Assembly: GCA_017482485.1 (NCBI GenBank) | Contig: JAFUMV010000053.1 | Coordinates: forward strand, 56,678 to 120,677 | From: Lachnospiraceae bacterium | GTDB lineage: Bacteria; Bacillota; Clostridia; Lachnospirales; Lachnospiraceae | DNA: 64,000 nt | Direction: 5' to 3' | Shown here: positions 16,759 through 26,785 of the stretch, in pieces | Numbering within the stretch: the stretch's first letter is position 1 | Layout of the letters: each line of letters begins with the position of its first letter | Translations under genes and position numbers: made by a program | Notes under the pieces: model-generated | The model's input: the letters and a program-made list of their open reading frames with translations, nothing else | Databases searched by the model: none | What the model was told of the DNA's origin: nothing

Positions 16759-18336
16759 TTACGCATGATCCTGTCCCCCGGTTCCCGCCGTTATACCTTC
16801 CTGCGCAGACGCTGTATCCCCCGAAAGCCGCACGGTCAGCGCTGCGATCTCACAGAAGCGATACTCCAGAACCGCATTGATCATCTCTCCCGGCACCAGC
16901 GGCGGCTTTAAGCCCGGACGGGCCCAGTCCGGCAGACCGTAGCGCACAAAGCCATCCGCATCCCGAATGGAATCCAGAAAGGCGAGATAACGGTCGAACC
17001 ACTCCCAGGACTCTGCCAGAGGCAGCGCGTTTCCGGTATGTAAATAGATTCGATAAGGCAGCTCAAACAGCACCCCATCGGAAACCGGTCCGTTCCCCCA
17101 GTGATAGCCCCAGCCCGCGGTGGGCATGATGCCCGGCAGAGCGCCGTCCTCTCTCATGGCGTCCCGGATATCCTGCAGCCACTTTTCCAGCAGCCGCTCC
17201 GCCTTAAAATCCGTCAGAATCTGCTCTGCAGAAGCCTGGGCATCATTGGCCCACCCCAGCTTTTCTCTGGTGGGACAGTCCGTGATCTGATAAAACATGT
17301 TGGAGTAGGTGGACATCTGTCCCGCATAAAACAGTTGATTTAAAAAGCTGTTCGAACATTCAAACTCTGTTCTTTTTTCCACCGCCTGATGGACGAATAC
17401 CGCTTCCACCACAGCTTCTTCCCTGTTTTTTAAGCCTTCGATTTCAATATACCGAAACCCGTGGTAGGCAAATCTGGGAGACCAGGTCATCCTTTTTCCG
17501 CTGCAGATGAATTTGTCCGTCTGGAATTCACTTTCCGGATACACTCTGGCCATATTGTTCAGTTCCCGGCTGCCATCTGCTTTTAACTGCTCCGCATAGC
17601 GGATGGTGAGCAGCTGCCCTTCTTTACCTGCTATGTGCAGTCGGATATAGCCGGACATGTTCTGGCCGAAGTCGAACACATACTTCTGCTCTCCGGTTTT
17701 TATCACTTTCTGACAGGCATACACTTTCTCTTCCCGGATGGGTTCGCATTTGCATTCTCTGAAAATCCCTTTGGGCGGATTGTCATCTGCTGCCGCCTCT
17801 GTCCACAGGCTGTCATCATAGTCTGCTTTTGTCCAGTCCCCATCATATTTGCGGGCATCGAAAAATTCTCCGTTTCTTAAGCCGTTAAACCAGATGGCGC
17901 TGTCCGGCTGACATTTCCAGGTATCATCACTGGTCAGTGCCGTCACCCCATCCACCTCCAGCTTCAGGATGCACTTGGGCACATCTCTCCAGACCGCCTT
18001 ATCAAAATCCCAGGCGTTTGGAAAATCCTCATTATACCAGCCGTTTCCGCACCACACGGCGATGCAGTTTTCTCCGGGAATCAAAAGCCCGGTCACATCA
18101 TAGGTGTTGTACCAGAGGGTTTTGGTATAGTTGCTCACCGGGGCCGTGAACAGATCTTCGCTCACCGGCCTGCCGTTAATATAGTAATAACCATAGCCCA
18201 GGCCGCAGACATAGAGCCTGGCATTTTTCACCTCATCCAGCTGAAATTTCTTTCGAAACAGGGGCGCATGGTTTTTCCCTGTAAATTCCTTTGCAAGCGT
18301 GATGGGCGGTTTCATAAACCTGATATTTTCAAACAT
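16759..18336 (-). CDS. N-terminal and catalytic part of GH78 alpha-L-rhamnosidase
   Basis: A 525-residue product. Residues 1-110 form the jelly-roll N domain (LYVCGLGYGYYYINGRPV). A second beta domain (HIAGKEGQLLTIRYAEQ) follows, then the start of the (alpha/alpha)6 catalytic barrel with DCPTREKLGWANDAQ, whose Asp/Glu/Asp are the known substrate-binding and acid residues of GH78. The family removes terminal alpha-L-rhamnose. No signal peptide, hence cytoplasmic. It starts right after the GH2 stop. It ends at a TAA before the barrel is complete, so it is probably truncated. Confidence 0.85.
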   Translation of the reverse strand: MFENIRFMKPPITLAKEFTGKNHAPLFRKKFQLDEVKNARLYVCGLGYGYYYINGRPVSEDLFTAPVSNYTKTLWYNTYDVTGLLIPGENCIAVWCGNGWYNEDFPNAWDFDKAVWRDVPKCILKLEVDGVTALTSDDTWKCQPDSAIWFNGLRNGEFFDARKYDGDWTKADYDDSLWTEAAADDNPPKGIFRECKCEPIREEKVYACQKVIKTGEQKYVFDFGQNMSGYIRLHIAGKEGQLLTIRYAEQLKADGSRELNNMARVYPESEFQTDKFICSGKRMTWSPRFAYHGFRYIEIEGLKNREEAVVEAVFVHQAVEKRTEFECSNSFLNQLFYAGQMSTYSNMFYQITDCPTREKLGWANDAQASAEQILTDFKAERLLEKWLQDIRDAMREDGALPGIMPTAGWGYHWGNGPVSDGVLFELPYRIYLHTGNALPLAESWEWFDRYLAFLDSIRDADGFVRYGLPDWARPGLKPPLVPGEMINAVLEYRFCEIAALTVRLSGDTASAQEGITAGTGGQDHA

Positions 18337-18337
18337 G

Positions 18338-20626
18338 TCAATCTCCCTTCTCTTTCGGAAGTGCAGCCAGCCATCCCTGATACTGTTTCAAAGAATAGGC
18401 CGGAGTTCCGTAAAGATAAGTATTAAAGTGTTCCTGTCCGTCTTCCAGCTTCCAGCGGATCAAAAACATGCCCTGCTGGGAATACATCACATTCAGCCTG
18501 CCCAGATTGGTGTTGGCATTGGGCGCTGCGCAGAACTCTTTTTCAAAAACGATCTCTCTGCTGTCCATGTCCATGACGGTACAGGTTCCGGAAACCTCCT
18601 TTAAGCTGCTGTTGGCACAGAGCACATCATGGCCCCAGATATCCATTTCGCCCATCATGATGATGAAATCCCGGCTGGAACGTCTGATGTAGTCGTAGGC
18701 CAGTTTTTTCTCATAATAATAATCCACCACAGCGTCCGACATCTGGGGCCAGCCGTCCACCAGATTCCACCAGATCACGCCGCCCATGTAGGACATTTTC
18801 GCCCGAACCCGTTCGATGAAAAACTTCTTCGCCTCGGCCTGGCAGATCTGGGATGCGGTCACATATTCGTCCATATCCGTCGGAACCTCTCCGAACATCT
18901 GCTGCACCTGTTTGTGCATCAGCATGATACGGTCATCTTTATTGTTCTGGTCGGTGGAATGCAGATTCCACTGCCTGTTGTCAAAATAGGGCCACAAATA
19001 CTGAGGCGCAATGAATTTTTCAATGGACTTTTTCGCCGGACAGCCGTGATAGCCGGTCTCGCTGACAAAATAGGCCTTTGAGTCCGTGTAAAATCTGCTC
19101 TTATGGAAGTCTCTCATGCCCCACAGGTGATTTTCCGGGTAATAGTCTCTTCCCAGCTGATATGCCTGTGGAGAAAGGTAAGGGGAAGAAGCGATATAAG
19201 GACGGAAAGGATCCAGGCGCTCCAACACTCTGGGCAGCACTTCCCGGGTGATGTGATTTTTCCCCGGATCGTACCCCAGTCTGGTGGTCATATCGTCGAT
19301 TTCATTATCGCCGGACCACAGTATGAGACTTGGATGATCCCGCAGATTCTTTACCACCCACTCGGCTTCCTTCTCTAGCTTCTCAAAAAAGGTGTTGGTC
19401 TGAGGATAATAATGACAGGCCATGGCAAAATCCTGCCACACCATGATTCCGTGTTCGTCACAGAAATCAAAGAACGCCTGATCCTCATACACATTTCCGC
19501 CCCAGCAGCGCAGAATATTGCAGCCGATGTCATCCGCCATCGCAAGGGCTTTTGCATATCGCGCTTTGTCCCGGCTGTGATAGACGTCCATGGGCACCCA
19601 GTTGGAACCGATGGCCATGATGTTTTCACCGTTTATCACAAAGCGGAACCGTCCGTCTTTTTCAATGATGTCGCTGCGGTCCAGCTTCAGCGTGCGGAAT
19701 CCCCGGCGCACGGTTTTTGAAAGAATTTTCTCTCCCGCGCCCGAAAAAACTTCCACGCTGATTTCATACAGATTGGGCTCTCCATAATGCTTTGGCCACC
19801 ACAGCCGGATGTCGTCAACGTCAAAAATGATGCGTCCGGCACCGCCCTTATAGGTGCATTGATGCTCAAATACAGAATCCCCACACCTTCCGCGGATCAC
19901 ATAGGTCAGGGGCGCAAACAGATGCTCCGGTTTTAAGTCCGCATCAAACATCATCCGCACTTCACCGGTTTTTCCTTCGTTTTTCAGACTGTCCAGATTA
20001 AAATACAGATAGCGGAAATCATATTTTTCTGCACAGATAAGCGCAACATCCCGCCAGATGCCGGCGCTGATGGCTCTGGGCATGATGTCCCAGCCGTAGC
20101 TGTGAGGCGCTTTTCTGGCGTTGACAGACGGGGTTGTGACATGCCAGGTAAAAGCCGCCACATTGGGTTCGATGTCAGATGCAGTGCTGCGAATTAGGGC
20201 CGATTCAATATGTACATGCAGGGTGTTTTTCTCCCCGTGACGAAGCAGGTGCGTCACATCAAACTCCTGCGCGATGAACATGTTGTCGCTTTCGCCGATT
20301 TTTTTTCCGTTCAGATAATAGTCGGCATAGCAGTCCACCGCGCCGAAATGAAGGATCATTTTGTGCTCTGCATCCGGCGCTTTGGGCGCATCAAAGGCGG
20401 TTTCATACCACCATTCATAGGTTTCATATTTTTCTGCCAGTAAAATATTTTCTCCCCAAAACAGGTCTTTGGGCAAAACGCCCGCCGCCGAAAGGCCCAG
20501 CTCCACGTTTCCGGGAACTGTGCAGGGCACAGAGTCCATCTCTGCGCCCGCCAGCTCTGTGACGGAATCGATCCGGCAGCTGCCCTGAGGGCAGTAATAA
20601 AGCTTCCAGGTTCCGTTTAAAGTCAT
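18338..20626 (-). CDS. GH2 family glycosidase, beta-mannosidase-like
   Basis: A 762-residue cytoplasmic enzyme. A jelly-roll sugar-binding domain (FGAVDCYADYYLNGKKIGES) and an Ig-like domain (to about residue 300) precede a TIM barrel that starts ENIMAIGSNWVPMDVYHSR, a pattern of beta-mannosidase-type GH2 proteins. The acid/base is the Glu of LWSGDNEIDD, and the nucleophile is probably the Glu of YFVSETGYHG. The beta-mannosidase subgroup is inferred from NWVPMD and WGGNVYED; specificity could instead be for galactosides or glucuronides. It is 6 bp downstream of the giant lyase gene. Confidence 0.85.
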   Translation of the reverse strand: MTLNGTWKLYYCPQGSCRIDSVTELAGAEMDSVPCTVPGNVELGLSAAGVLPKDLFWGENILLAEKYETYEWWYETAFDAPKAPDAEHKMILHFGAVDCYADYYLNGKKIGESDNMFIAQEFDVTHLLRHGEKNTLHVHIESALIRSTASDIEPNVAAFTWHVTTPSVNARKAPHSYGWDIMPRAISAGIWRDVALICAEKYDFRYLYFNLDSLKNEGKTGEVRMMFDADLKPEHLFAPLTYVIRGRCGDSVFEHQCTYKGGAGRIIFDVDDIRLWWPKHYGEPNLYEISVEVFSGAGEKILSKTVRRGFRTLKLDRSDIIEKDGRFRFVINGENIMAIGSNWVPMDVYHSRDKARYAKALAMADDIGCNILRCWGGNVYEDQAFFDFCDEHGIMVWQDFAMACHYYPQTNTFFEKLEKEAEWVVKNLRDHPSLILWSGDNEIDDMTTRLGYDPGKNHITREVLPRVLERLDPFRPYIASSPYLSPQAYQLGRDYYPENHLWGMRDFHKSRFYTDSKAYFVSETGYHGCPAKKSIEKFIAPQYLWPYFDNRQWNLHSTDQNNKDDRIMLMHKQVQQMFGEVPTDMDEYVTASQICQAEAKKFFIERVRAKMSYMGGVIWWNLVDGWPQMSDAVVDYYYEKKLAYDYIRRSSRDFIIMMGEMDIWGHDVLCANSSLKEVSGTCTVMDMDSREIVFEKEFCAAPNANTNLGRLNVMYSQQGMFLIRWKLEDGQEHFNTYLYGTPAYSLKQYQGWLAALPKEKGD

Positions 20627-20632
20627 ATTTTT

Positions 20633-23600
20633 CTACCTCTGTTTTTTTCTCTTGGCTGTTTTTTCATGGATGACAAAAATGCACACAATCACTTCCGCCG
20701 AAAGAATCAGCATGATCACAGAAAGAAATCCGTCTGTGCTGTCGCCGGTAGGCACATTTTGGCTGTTTGTGGCTGCGCCTGCACTGCTGACAGGGCCGGG
20801 CGCTGCAGCTTCTGACGCCGCTCCGCTTCCGGACGTGTCAGCGTTTCCGGCTCCGGACGTGTCGCTGCTTTCGGAACGGTTTCCGGCTCCCGAAGTATTG
20901 CCGCTTCCGGATGCATCTCCCGTTCCAGGCGCATTGCCGCTTCCGGATGCATCTCCCGTTCCCGGCGCATTGCCGCTTCCGGATGCATCTCCCGTTCCAG
21001 GCGTATTGCCGCTTCCGGATGCATTGTCGGTTCCAGGCACATTGCCGCTTCCGGACGCATCTCCCGCTCCCGGTGCATCCGCACTCACTACTCTGCCGTA
21101 GAAACTGATTTCCTGAATGCTGTTGTATACCTTCGCATCGTCAATCACCGTATTGCTGTGGGCACGAAGCTGCATCTGCACATATCTGGCTCTCAGCCCT
21201 TCGCCCTCATAGATGGTCAGGTAATCTGACCTCTGCCGGGTTGTGGTCTTTGCCGCGCCGCCCACCTTGTCATCTGCTTCCTGCACCGTAATCCAGGTTT
21301 CGCCATCCTGGCTGATCAGCAGATTATAATAGGTATTTCTGTCGCGGGAGCTGTTAAATGCTGCATCGATCTTTGTGATATCCACCAGCTTGCCCATATC
21401 CCAGGTCAGGGCCGGAAGATTTGTGCTGGACCAGGTTTTGTCCGTGCCGTCCTCCTGAATATAGCTGTCATAGGTAAAATCTGCGGAATAGCCAAACATA
21501 TTGGGTTCAGCCTTTGCCGACTGAATGCTCAAAAGCCCCTGTGTGTCCGTCAGATGAATCTGATACTCTGTGCTGTTTTTCCGATCTCCGGAGGTGCAGA
21601 CAATCGTCGCCGTGCCCGGCCAGGTGCCGTCCCACTTCACTTCCACAGAAGCGCTGGGAGAACCGGGCATCGCCACAATCTTTAACTCGTCCACCTTCCA
21701 GAAACGCTCCACCGTATACTCGGTTTTCTCGCTGTCAAAATTTTCCAGATCCAGACCGTTTAACAGAATCTTGGATAAGGAACTGTCAGACTCATGTTCT
21801 TTGGCGGCAAGCCCCAGAGTGCCTTCTTCCACCTTTACGGTGTTGTTGGCCACATTCACGGTATAAATTTTGCCGTTTACCTCAAACTTATGCTCGTTTG
21901 CATTTCCTTCCGTATATTTCACATAGGTCTGATTTTCTCCGGCCCCACTCCAGGCAAAAGCCGCCGCATTCTGCCAGGAAACGCCGTTGAAGGTCTGGAT
22001 AAAGGCTTTTTCCGTCTGATTGTCCGCAGAGGTGATATAGACGTCAGCATCCTTAAATTCTGTTTTGGTATCTTCTGTCAGAGGATAAAATTTCATCACG
22101 TTATTGCTGCCGCTGACCGTATAGATGCCGTAAGCTTCCGTCACGTTTTTACTTTCCGGAAACCAGCGCAGCTCCAGATCCTTATTTTCCGAAGTTTTAA
22201 TATTGTCCACCACCAGCAGCACATTTTCTTCTTCCAGCAAAACAACATTTCGCTCAAATTTTCTGAGTCCGTAATCCGGATGATAAGCTTCTGTGGCATC
22301 TCCTACGAAATAGCTGTAGCCGTCTCCGACAGCTGTCACTTTGATTTCCGGTTCCAGACCGAGGGTATAAAAAAGATCGCCCACCATGCCGGCGGTGGCA
22401 TCATTTCCACCGATCTGACCGTTTCCGTCAATCAACAGCGTGGAATGATTTTTTGTCCGTTTCTGTTTCGCATAGCCGTCTGTCCGCAGCAGATATTCTC
22501 CGTTGGAATATAAAATCAGAGCGTTACAGTCGGGATCGACATGGAATTCACTGCTGCCCAAGGTCAAAAGCTCCAGTCCGGTCTTTCCAAGGGGCAGACC
22601 GCTTCTTAAAAAGACAAGGCTTTCATCCCCGGACCAGTCCGTGCGGGCGGTAACAATTCCCAGATCCTCCGCATAATAGAGGTTCGACCGATTGGAATCC
22701 AGCTTCGCCTCCACCTCATCGGTTGCAAACAACAGTCCCAGCCAGATACAGGAACCAGAATAATCCGCATCGGCGTTTTCAAAGGTTTCAGCAATCCACT
22801 GGGCTGTCTCATCGTTGTACTGGGCCGCCAGCACCCGGAAAAGATGGCTGGGACCATACCAGTTGGTACGGGTGCCGTCCGCATAATCGATCAGACTGCC
22901 TTCCGGGCTGATGCTGTTTTTGGGATAGATCACATTCAGGAAATATTCACTGTTATGTTCCATCCAGGCATTATCCGTGATCAGGTCAATGCCCAGGTTG
23001 TTGTTTAGCAGCAGGGCTGTTTTCATCAGGTATTCCAGTCCATAGGTGAAATACCCGGCACCTTCGTGGCTGGCTCCGTCCGTTGCCGCCCATTTGAAGG
23101 AATTCCCGGTCTTTTCATAGACCAGATCCAGCCATCTGACACAGTTTTCTTTCACCGTTTCGGCAGTCGTGCCGTCCCCCAGCGCTTTCGCCACTCCGTC
23201 TGCATCCATATAAAAGGCCATGGAAGCGGAGCATAAGCCCGTCATGGTCACCCACAGGTGGTTTTGCTGATAGTTTGTGCTGTCCCCGTTTCTGGTTTCA
23301 AATTTTGCGCAGGTGTCATACACCTTTTTCACGATCTGAGCCTTCTGATCATCGGTCAGTTCCTCATTCAGCCAGTTGTACACCAACCCCAGCGCAAAAG
23401 CCTGATGGCCTGCTGCCAGATCCGCTTCTTTATACATGGAAATGGAACCCCAATGCTTATAATTCACGCTGGCCATCGCATACTCGATACATTTCTCCCT
23501 ATAGGCAGTTTCTCCTGTGAGCAGATAGCCCATCAAAAGGTGGGCAATGCTGTCGCCCACATCCCTTTGCCACTGGGATTCATATTGGGAATCCTCTGAG

Positions 23601-26032
23601 CAATCCTCCCTGGGACAGGCGGGATTCTGATCCTGCGGCGCATCTGTGGTCAGCAGATACTCCAGATAGGGCTTGTACTGATTCCATATTTTGTATTTCA
23701 CGCTGTCGGGATTCTGAATATCCTTTTTGACCTCTTCCAGCTGCCCTCTGGTGATGAGAAGGGTGGCCTTTTCACGCAACGCAGAGGCAATATTTTCCTC
23801 CAGCTCTTTTACCGTAATTTCAGCGCAAATCACTGCAGACTCCGATGCCGCCGTCACACCCACGAAAAAAGTGTCCGCATAGCTGTCACACGTATCATAG
23901 TTTCCGGGAACGTATACAAAGTCACCGTTTTCGTCCAGCTGTAAAGTACCGCTTTCGGGCTTTTTCAAAATCTGAAAAGAAAGTTCACCGCTTCCGGTCT
24001 GATTGGTGACATAATCCTTTTTATTCAGGCTGTCCGTCAGACGCACGCCGCTGCCGGTTTCAAAGGCGGCCTTATTGGTTGTCAGCGTTGTGCTTTCTCT
24101 CACCGTCACGCTGCAGGATGCGGTCAGATTTTCATCCGTCGCTGCCGTGATGACAGCGCTGCCCTGTTTCCAGGCAGTGACCAGACCGTTTTCATCCACA
24201 CTGGCCACACTTTCATCGCTGCTGCTCCATGTAAGCTTCTGCACATCCGCATTTTCGGGCACAAATTCTGCCTCCAGCTGTTTCCGGCTTCCTGCGCACA
24301 GTTCCAGCGTTGTTTCCTTCAGAGAAAGCTGCGTCAAAGGTACCTGTTTTTCCGATACAGTAACCGCACATACAGCGCTCAGGGGCCCGTTTGCCGCGGT
24401 CACGATGATGTCCGTCGTTCCAGCTGCGATCGCTGTCACCTTTCCTTCTTCGTCCACGGATGCCACCGTTGGGTCCTCGCTGGAAAACCGAATCGTTCCT
24501 GCATCGGATAACACCTGATCCGGGTCTTCAATTTGGGCTGTAATCACCGACTCTGCTCCTACTTCCAGTTCCAGACCGGACGGAGTGAGCCTGATCACAG
24601 GGTCCTTGGGCACTCTTTTAATGGAAACATCATCCACCAGAACATAGCCGGTCTGGGGATTCGCTCCGTGAATCTGAATGTTCACCGTGGTGGACTTGGC
24701 CATAAACTCATAGGTGTGTTCCATCCACTCTCCGTTTGCCTGGACATTTGTGATTGCCGCCAGCGTCTTTTCCTCCCCGCTGTCCGTGATGCGGATGTAG
24801 GAATTGGTGCTCTGACTGGTCTCATTCACAATTTTTGCCCATACACTCACCTTATAATTTTCTCCCACGGTCAGCCCTTCCACGTTCTGGGAAAGAACGC
24901 CCCGGGCGGTGGTGGTGCCTGCCGCAGTTCTGGTGATTTTCATGGCATGGCTGTCATTGCGGCCTTCTTTTACCACCTGATAATCCATGTTCTGGCTGCC
25001 GTTTGCAGTCCAGCCCGTCCAGCCGCTGTCGCCGATCAGCGTGGAAGAATTTCCGCTGGAAAAATTCAGCAGCGCAGCATCCGTGTCATATTCAAAATTG
25101 CCGTTGAACACATAATTTTTCTGCCCTTCTCCGGCGATCACCGTCACCGCACAGGTGGCCGCGTAGAGAAACTCGCCCCGGGCATTTTTCAGGGTGGCGG
25201 TGATAGCCGTTGCGCCCTCCGCCACAGCAGTCACCGCAGCTTTGGTGGAATCGGATGCATTCGCTGTAACGGTGGCAATACTCTCGTTTGCGCTGCTCCA
25301 CTCCACCACAGTCTCTGCGCCGATGATGGTTGCTGCCAGTTCCAAAGTATTTCCGGTCACCACTTCCGCAGTCTCCCGATCCAGATTGATGGTATTTGGA
25401 ATCTGAGTCAACGTAAAATCATCTATCAGCCATGTGCCGGACGTGGTATTGCAGATGCCCAGTCCCAGATTCACTTCTTCGGTGGCCGTCGCTTTATAGG
25501 TAAAAGGAACCTCCACCCAGTCCGCCGCACAATCTGTCGCAGGCAGATTGACCAGCACCTTGCCGAATCCCAGATTCAGCTGAGCCTTGGCCTGGGCGCC
25601 CTCCGGATAGCCCACCGCGCCTGCAGATTTCACCCAGACGGAGCCGGTGTAGGTTTTTCCTTCTTCCAGCAAAATATTCTGGTTCACCTTTACATAAGTA
25701 TCCGTGGTGCCGCTCACCTGCAGGGCACTTCCGGTCCGCCCTGAGACGGTGGAGATCGTCAGGCTCGTATCACTTCCGGGTTTCACATAAAATGTCCAGG
25801 AGCCGATGGTCTGATTAAAGCCGCTTGTGGCCGTGGCCTCTACGGTGCTTTCAAAATCGCCTCCCGCCACTAAATTAACGGCAGCAAAATTTTCTTCCTC
25901 ACCTGCTGTGCCGACAGTTTCCTCCGCTCTTGCAGTCAGCAGATTCACCGGCATCAAATTGCACATCATCGTCAGAATCAGTGCAAAAATGAATAGCCTC
26001 TTTTTTGGCATGCGTTTCTTTTGCATACTCAT
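20633..26032 (-). CDS. Giant secreted multidomain heparinase II/III-fold polysaccharide lyase
   Basis: A 1799-residue surface protein. Order: signal peptide (1-36), two CBM-like jelly rolls (about 50-215 and 300-475) ending WLIDDF and YVLVDDVSI, Ig-like Big2 domains (about 217-298, 480-562, 565-643), a cadherin-like segment, then an alpha/alpha toroid and beta sandwich (about 750-1430). The last matches the heparinase II/III fold: NYQQNHLW, HEGAGYFTYG and SSEFHVDPDCNALILYSNGE. A cadherin-like beta domain, an F5/8-type lectin domain (about 1535-1670) and a Gly/Ser/Pro repeat stalk follow. The C end is VPTGDS, a hydrophobic helix and KTAKRKKQR, a sortase-like tail although the motif is not LPXTG. 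It should cleave a uronic-acid polymer at the surface. Confidence 0.85.
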   Translation of the reverse strand: MSMQKKRMPKKRLFIFALILTMMCNLMPVNLLTARAEETVGTAGEEENFAAVNLVAGGDFESTVEATATSGFNQTIGSWTFYVKPGSDTSLTISTVSGRTGSALQVSGTTDTYVKVNQNILLEEGKTYTGSVWVKSAGAVGYPEGAQAKAQLNLGFGKVLVNLPATDCAADWVEVPFTYKATATEEVNLGLGICNTTSGTWLIDDFTLTQIPNTINLDRETAEVVTGNTLELAATIIGAETVVEWSSANESIATVTANASDSTKAAVTAVAEGATAITATLKNARGEFLYAATCAVTVIAGEGQKNYVFNGNFEYDTDAALLNFSSGNSSTLIGDSGWTGWTANGSQNMDYQVVKEGRNDSHAMKITRTAAGTTTARGVLSQNVEGLTVGENYKVSVWAKIVNETSQSTNSYIRITDSGEEKTLAAITNVQANGEWMEHTYEFMAKSTTVNIQIHGANPQTGYVLVDDVSIKRVPKDPVIRLTPSGLELEVGAESVITAQIEDPDQVLSDAGTIRFSSEDPTVASVDEEGKVTAIAAGTTDIIVTAANGPLSAVCAVTVSEKQVPLTQLSLKETTLELCAGSRKQLEAEFVPENADVQKLTWSSSDESVASVDENGLVTAWKQGSAVITAATDENLTASCSVTVRESTTLTTNKAAFETGSGVRLTDSLNKKDYVTNQTGSGELSFQILKKPESGTLQLDENGDFVYVPGNYDTCDSYADTFFVGVTAASESAVICAEITVKELEENIASALREKATLLITRGQLEEVKKDIQNPDSVKYKIWNQYKPYLEYLLTTDAPQDQNPACPREDCSEDSQYESQWQRDVGDSIAHLLMGYLLTGETAYREKCIEYAMASVNYKHWGSISMYKEADLAAGHQAFALGLVYNWLNEELTDDQKAQIVKKVYDTCAKFETRNGDSTNYQQNHLWVTMTGLCSASMAFYMDADGVAKALGDGTTAETVKENCVRWLDLVYEKTGNSFKWAATDGASHEGAGYFTYGLEYLMKTALLLNNNLGIDLITDNAWMEHNSEYFLNVIYPKNSISPEGSLIDYADGTRTNWYGPSHLFRVLAAQYNDETAQWIAETFENADADYSGSCIWLGLLFATDEVEAKLDSNRSNLYYAEDLGIVTARTDWSGDESLVFLRSGLPLGKTGLELLTLGSSEFHVDPDCNALILYSNGEYLLRTDGYAKQKRTKNHSTLLIDGNGQIGGNDATAGMVGDLFYTLGLEPEIKVTAVGDGYSYFVGDATEAYHPDYGLRKFERNVVLLEEENVLLVVDNIKTSENKDLELRWFPESKNVTEAYGIYTVSGSNNVMKFYPLTEDTKTEFKDADVYITSADNQTEKAFIQTFNGVSWQNAAAFAWSGAGENQTYVKYTEGNANEHKFEVNGKIYTVNVANNTVKVEEGTLGLAAKEHESDSSLSKILLNGLDLENFDSEKTEYTVERFWKVDELKIVAMPGSPSASVEVKWDGTWPGTATIVCTSGDRKNSTEYQIHLTDTQGLLSIQSAKAEPNMFGYSADFTYDSYIQEDGTDKTWSSTNLPALTWDMGKLVDITKIDAAFNSSRDRNTYYNLLISQDGETWITVQEADDKVGGAAKTTTRQRSDYLTIYEGEGLRARYVQMQLRAHSNTVIDDAKVYNSIQEISFYGRVVSADAPGAGDASGSGNVPGTDNASGSGNTPGTGDASGSGNAPGTGDASGSGNAPGTGDASGSGNTSGAGNRSESSDTSGAGNADTSGSGAASEAAAPGPVSSAGAATNSQNVPTGDSTDGFLSVIMLILSAEVIVCIFVIHEKTAKRKKQR
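20890..21076 (-). repeat. 36-bp tandem coding repeat in the lyase wall-spanning stalk
   Basis: About five units of 36 bp (ATTGCCGCTTCCGGATGCAT and variants, on plus) encode GSGNAPGTGDAS-type 12-residue repeats just before the sorting-like tail. This is a classical flexible wall-spanning stalk, and unit number is likely to vary. Confidence 0.85.
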
Positions 26033-26065
26033 CTCTTTTCCTTTCCCTCATCCATAAAGCGTAAC

Positions 26066-26728
26066 TCAAAAATACTCTGACAATGCTTCTTTCACAGGCG
26101 TAAAGTCACACCTTCGCTGCCTGAGCAGCCATTCGATGAGCTCCGTGTGATAATAGGCCTGCTCAATGCCGTCATTATGACCGAAGCCCTTTAAAATGTG
26201 CAGCTTTGCATTGCCGCCCAAGGCCAAAACCTGATCCACCATCAGCTGTGAATTCACCAAAGCCACCGCTTCATCGCAGTCTCCATGAAAAGCGTTCACC
26301 GGTGTGGTGATCAGATTTTGGGCTCTCCAGGGCATACCGCCGCCGCAGACGGGAGCGATACCCGCAAAAAAGTCGTGATAGGTCAATCCCATTTCCCAGG
26401 TACCATATCCGCCCATACTTGCGCCCGTAATGCAGATTCTGTCCTTTTGAACATCATATTTTTCCACAATTTCATCAATGAGACTTTTCACGTCCTGCAC
26501 AACATTGTTCCAGACAAATTCCGCCGGGCATTGAGGACATAATACGATGGCATCGATTTCATGCCCTTCTTTTATCATTTTGGGAATGGCATGTCTTTCC
26601 AGATGATCCAGAACAGTTCCTCTTTCCCCCGCGCCATGCAGATAGACCAACAGCGGAAAATCCTTTGATTCCTTTTTTGGCAGGTACAGAATATATCCCA
26701 GGCGCCCCTTGCCGATCTGTTTATACAT
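26066..26728 (-). CDS. Alpha/beta-hydrolase fold esterase (dienelactone/prolyl-oligopeptidase-like)
   Basis: About 220 residues. The oxyanion region is LLVYLHGAGERG, the nucleophile elbow GASMGGYG (Ser near residue 112), the acidic residue probably in FHGDCDEAV and the catalytic His in GFGHND. Such enzymes in sugar loci are acetyl-xylan or feruloyl-type esterases. No signal peptide. ATG 26728 is chosen because GAGAGG precedes it; in-frame ATGs at 26740 and 26752 are alternatives. It lies between the importer and the lyase genes. Confidence 0.8.
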   Translation of the reverse strand: MYKQIGKGRLGYILYLPKKESKDFPLLVYLHGAGERGTVLDHLERHAIPKMIKEGHEIDAIVLCPQCPAEFVWNNVVQDVKSLIDEIVEKYDVQKDRICITGASMGGYGTWEMGLTYHDFFAGIAPVCGGGMPWRAQNLITTPVNAFHGDCDEAVALVNSQLMVDQVLALGGNAKLHILKGFGHNDGIEQAYYHTELIEWLLRQRRCDFTPVKEALSEYF

Positions 26729-26785
26729 ACTTCCTCTCATTCCGCCGCGCATGCGGCATATCTATTTTCACACGGAAAAACATCG

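Larger units (their letters stand above)
16069..18336 (-). pseudogene. GH78 alpha-L-rhamnosidase interrupted by one in-frame TAA
   Basis: Read as one frame this is a 755-codon GH78 enzyme, a normal size. The single interruption is TAA at 16759-16761; no frameshift is involved, and sequence on both sides continues the same fold (helix-rich linker, then DEYLERAETLKKRV). The catalytic acidic residues are split: DCPTREKLGWANDA is before the stop and GATTLWEYW after it. So the upstream product alone should be inactive unless the stop is read through. Mutation, sequencing error and stop readthrough are all possible. Confidence 0.7.

Noticed and set aside
20890-21076. Regularly spaced repeats that might suggest a CRISPR array
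   Set aside because: 36-bp units are contiguous without spacers and encode GSGNxPGTGDAS in frame; they are a protein stalk.
24533-25744. 403-codon plus-strand ORF opposite the lyase gene
   Set aside because: Antisense shadow of the GC-biased lyase reading frame; no start context or recognisable domain.
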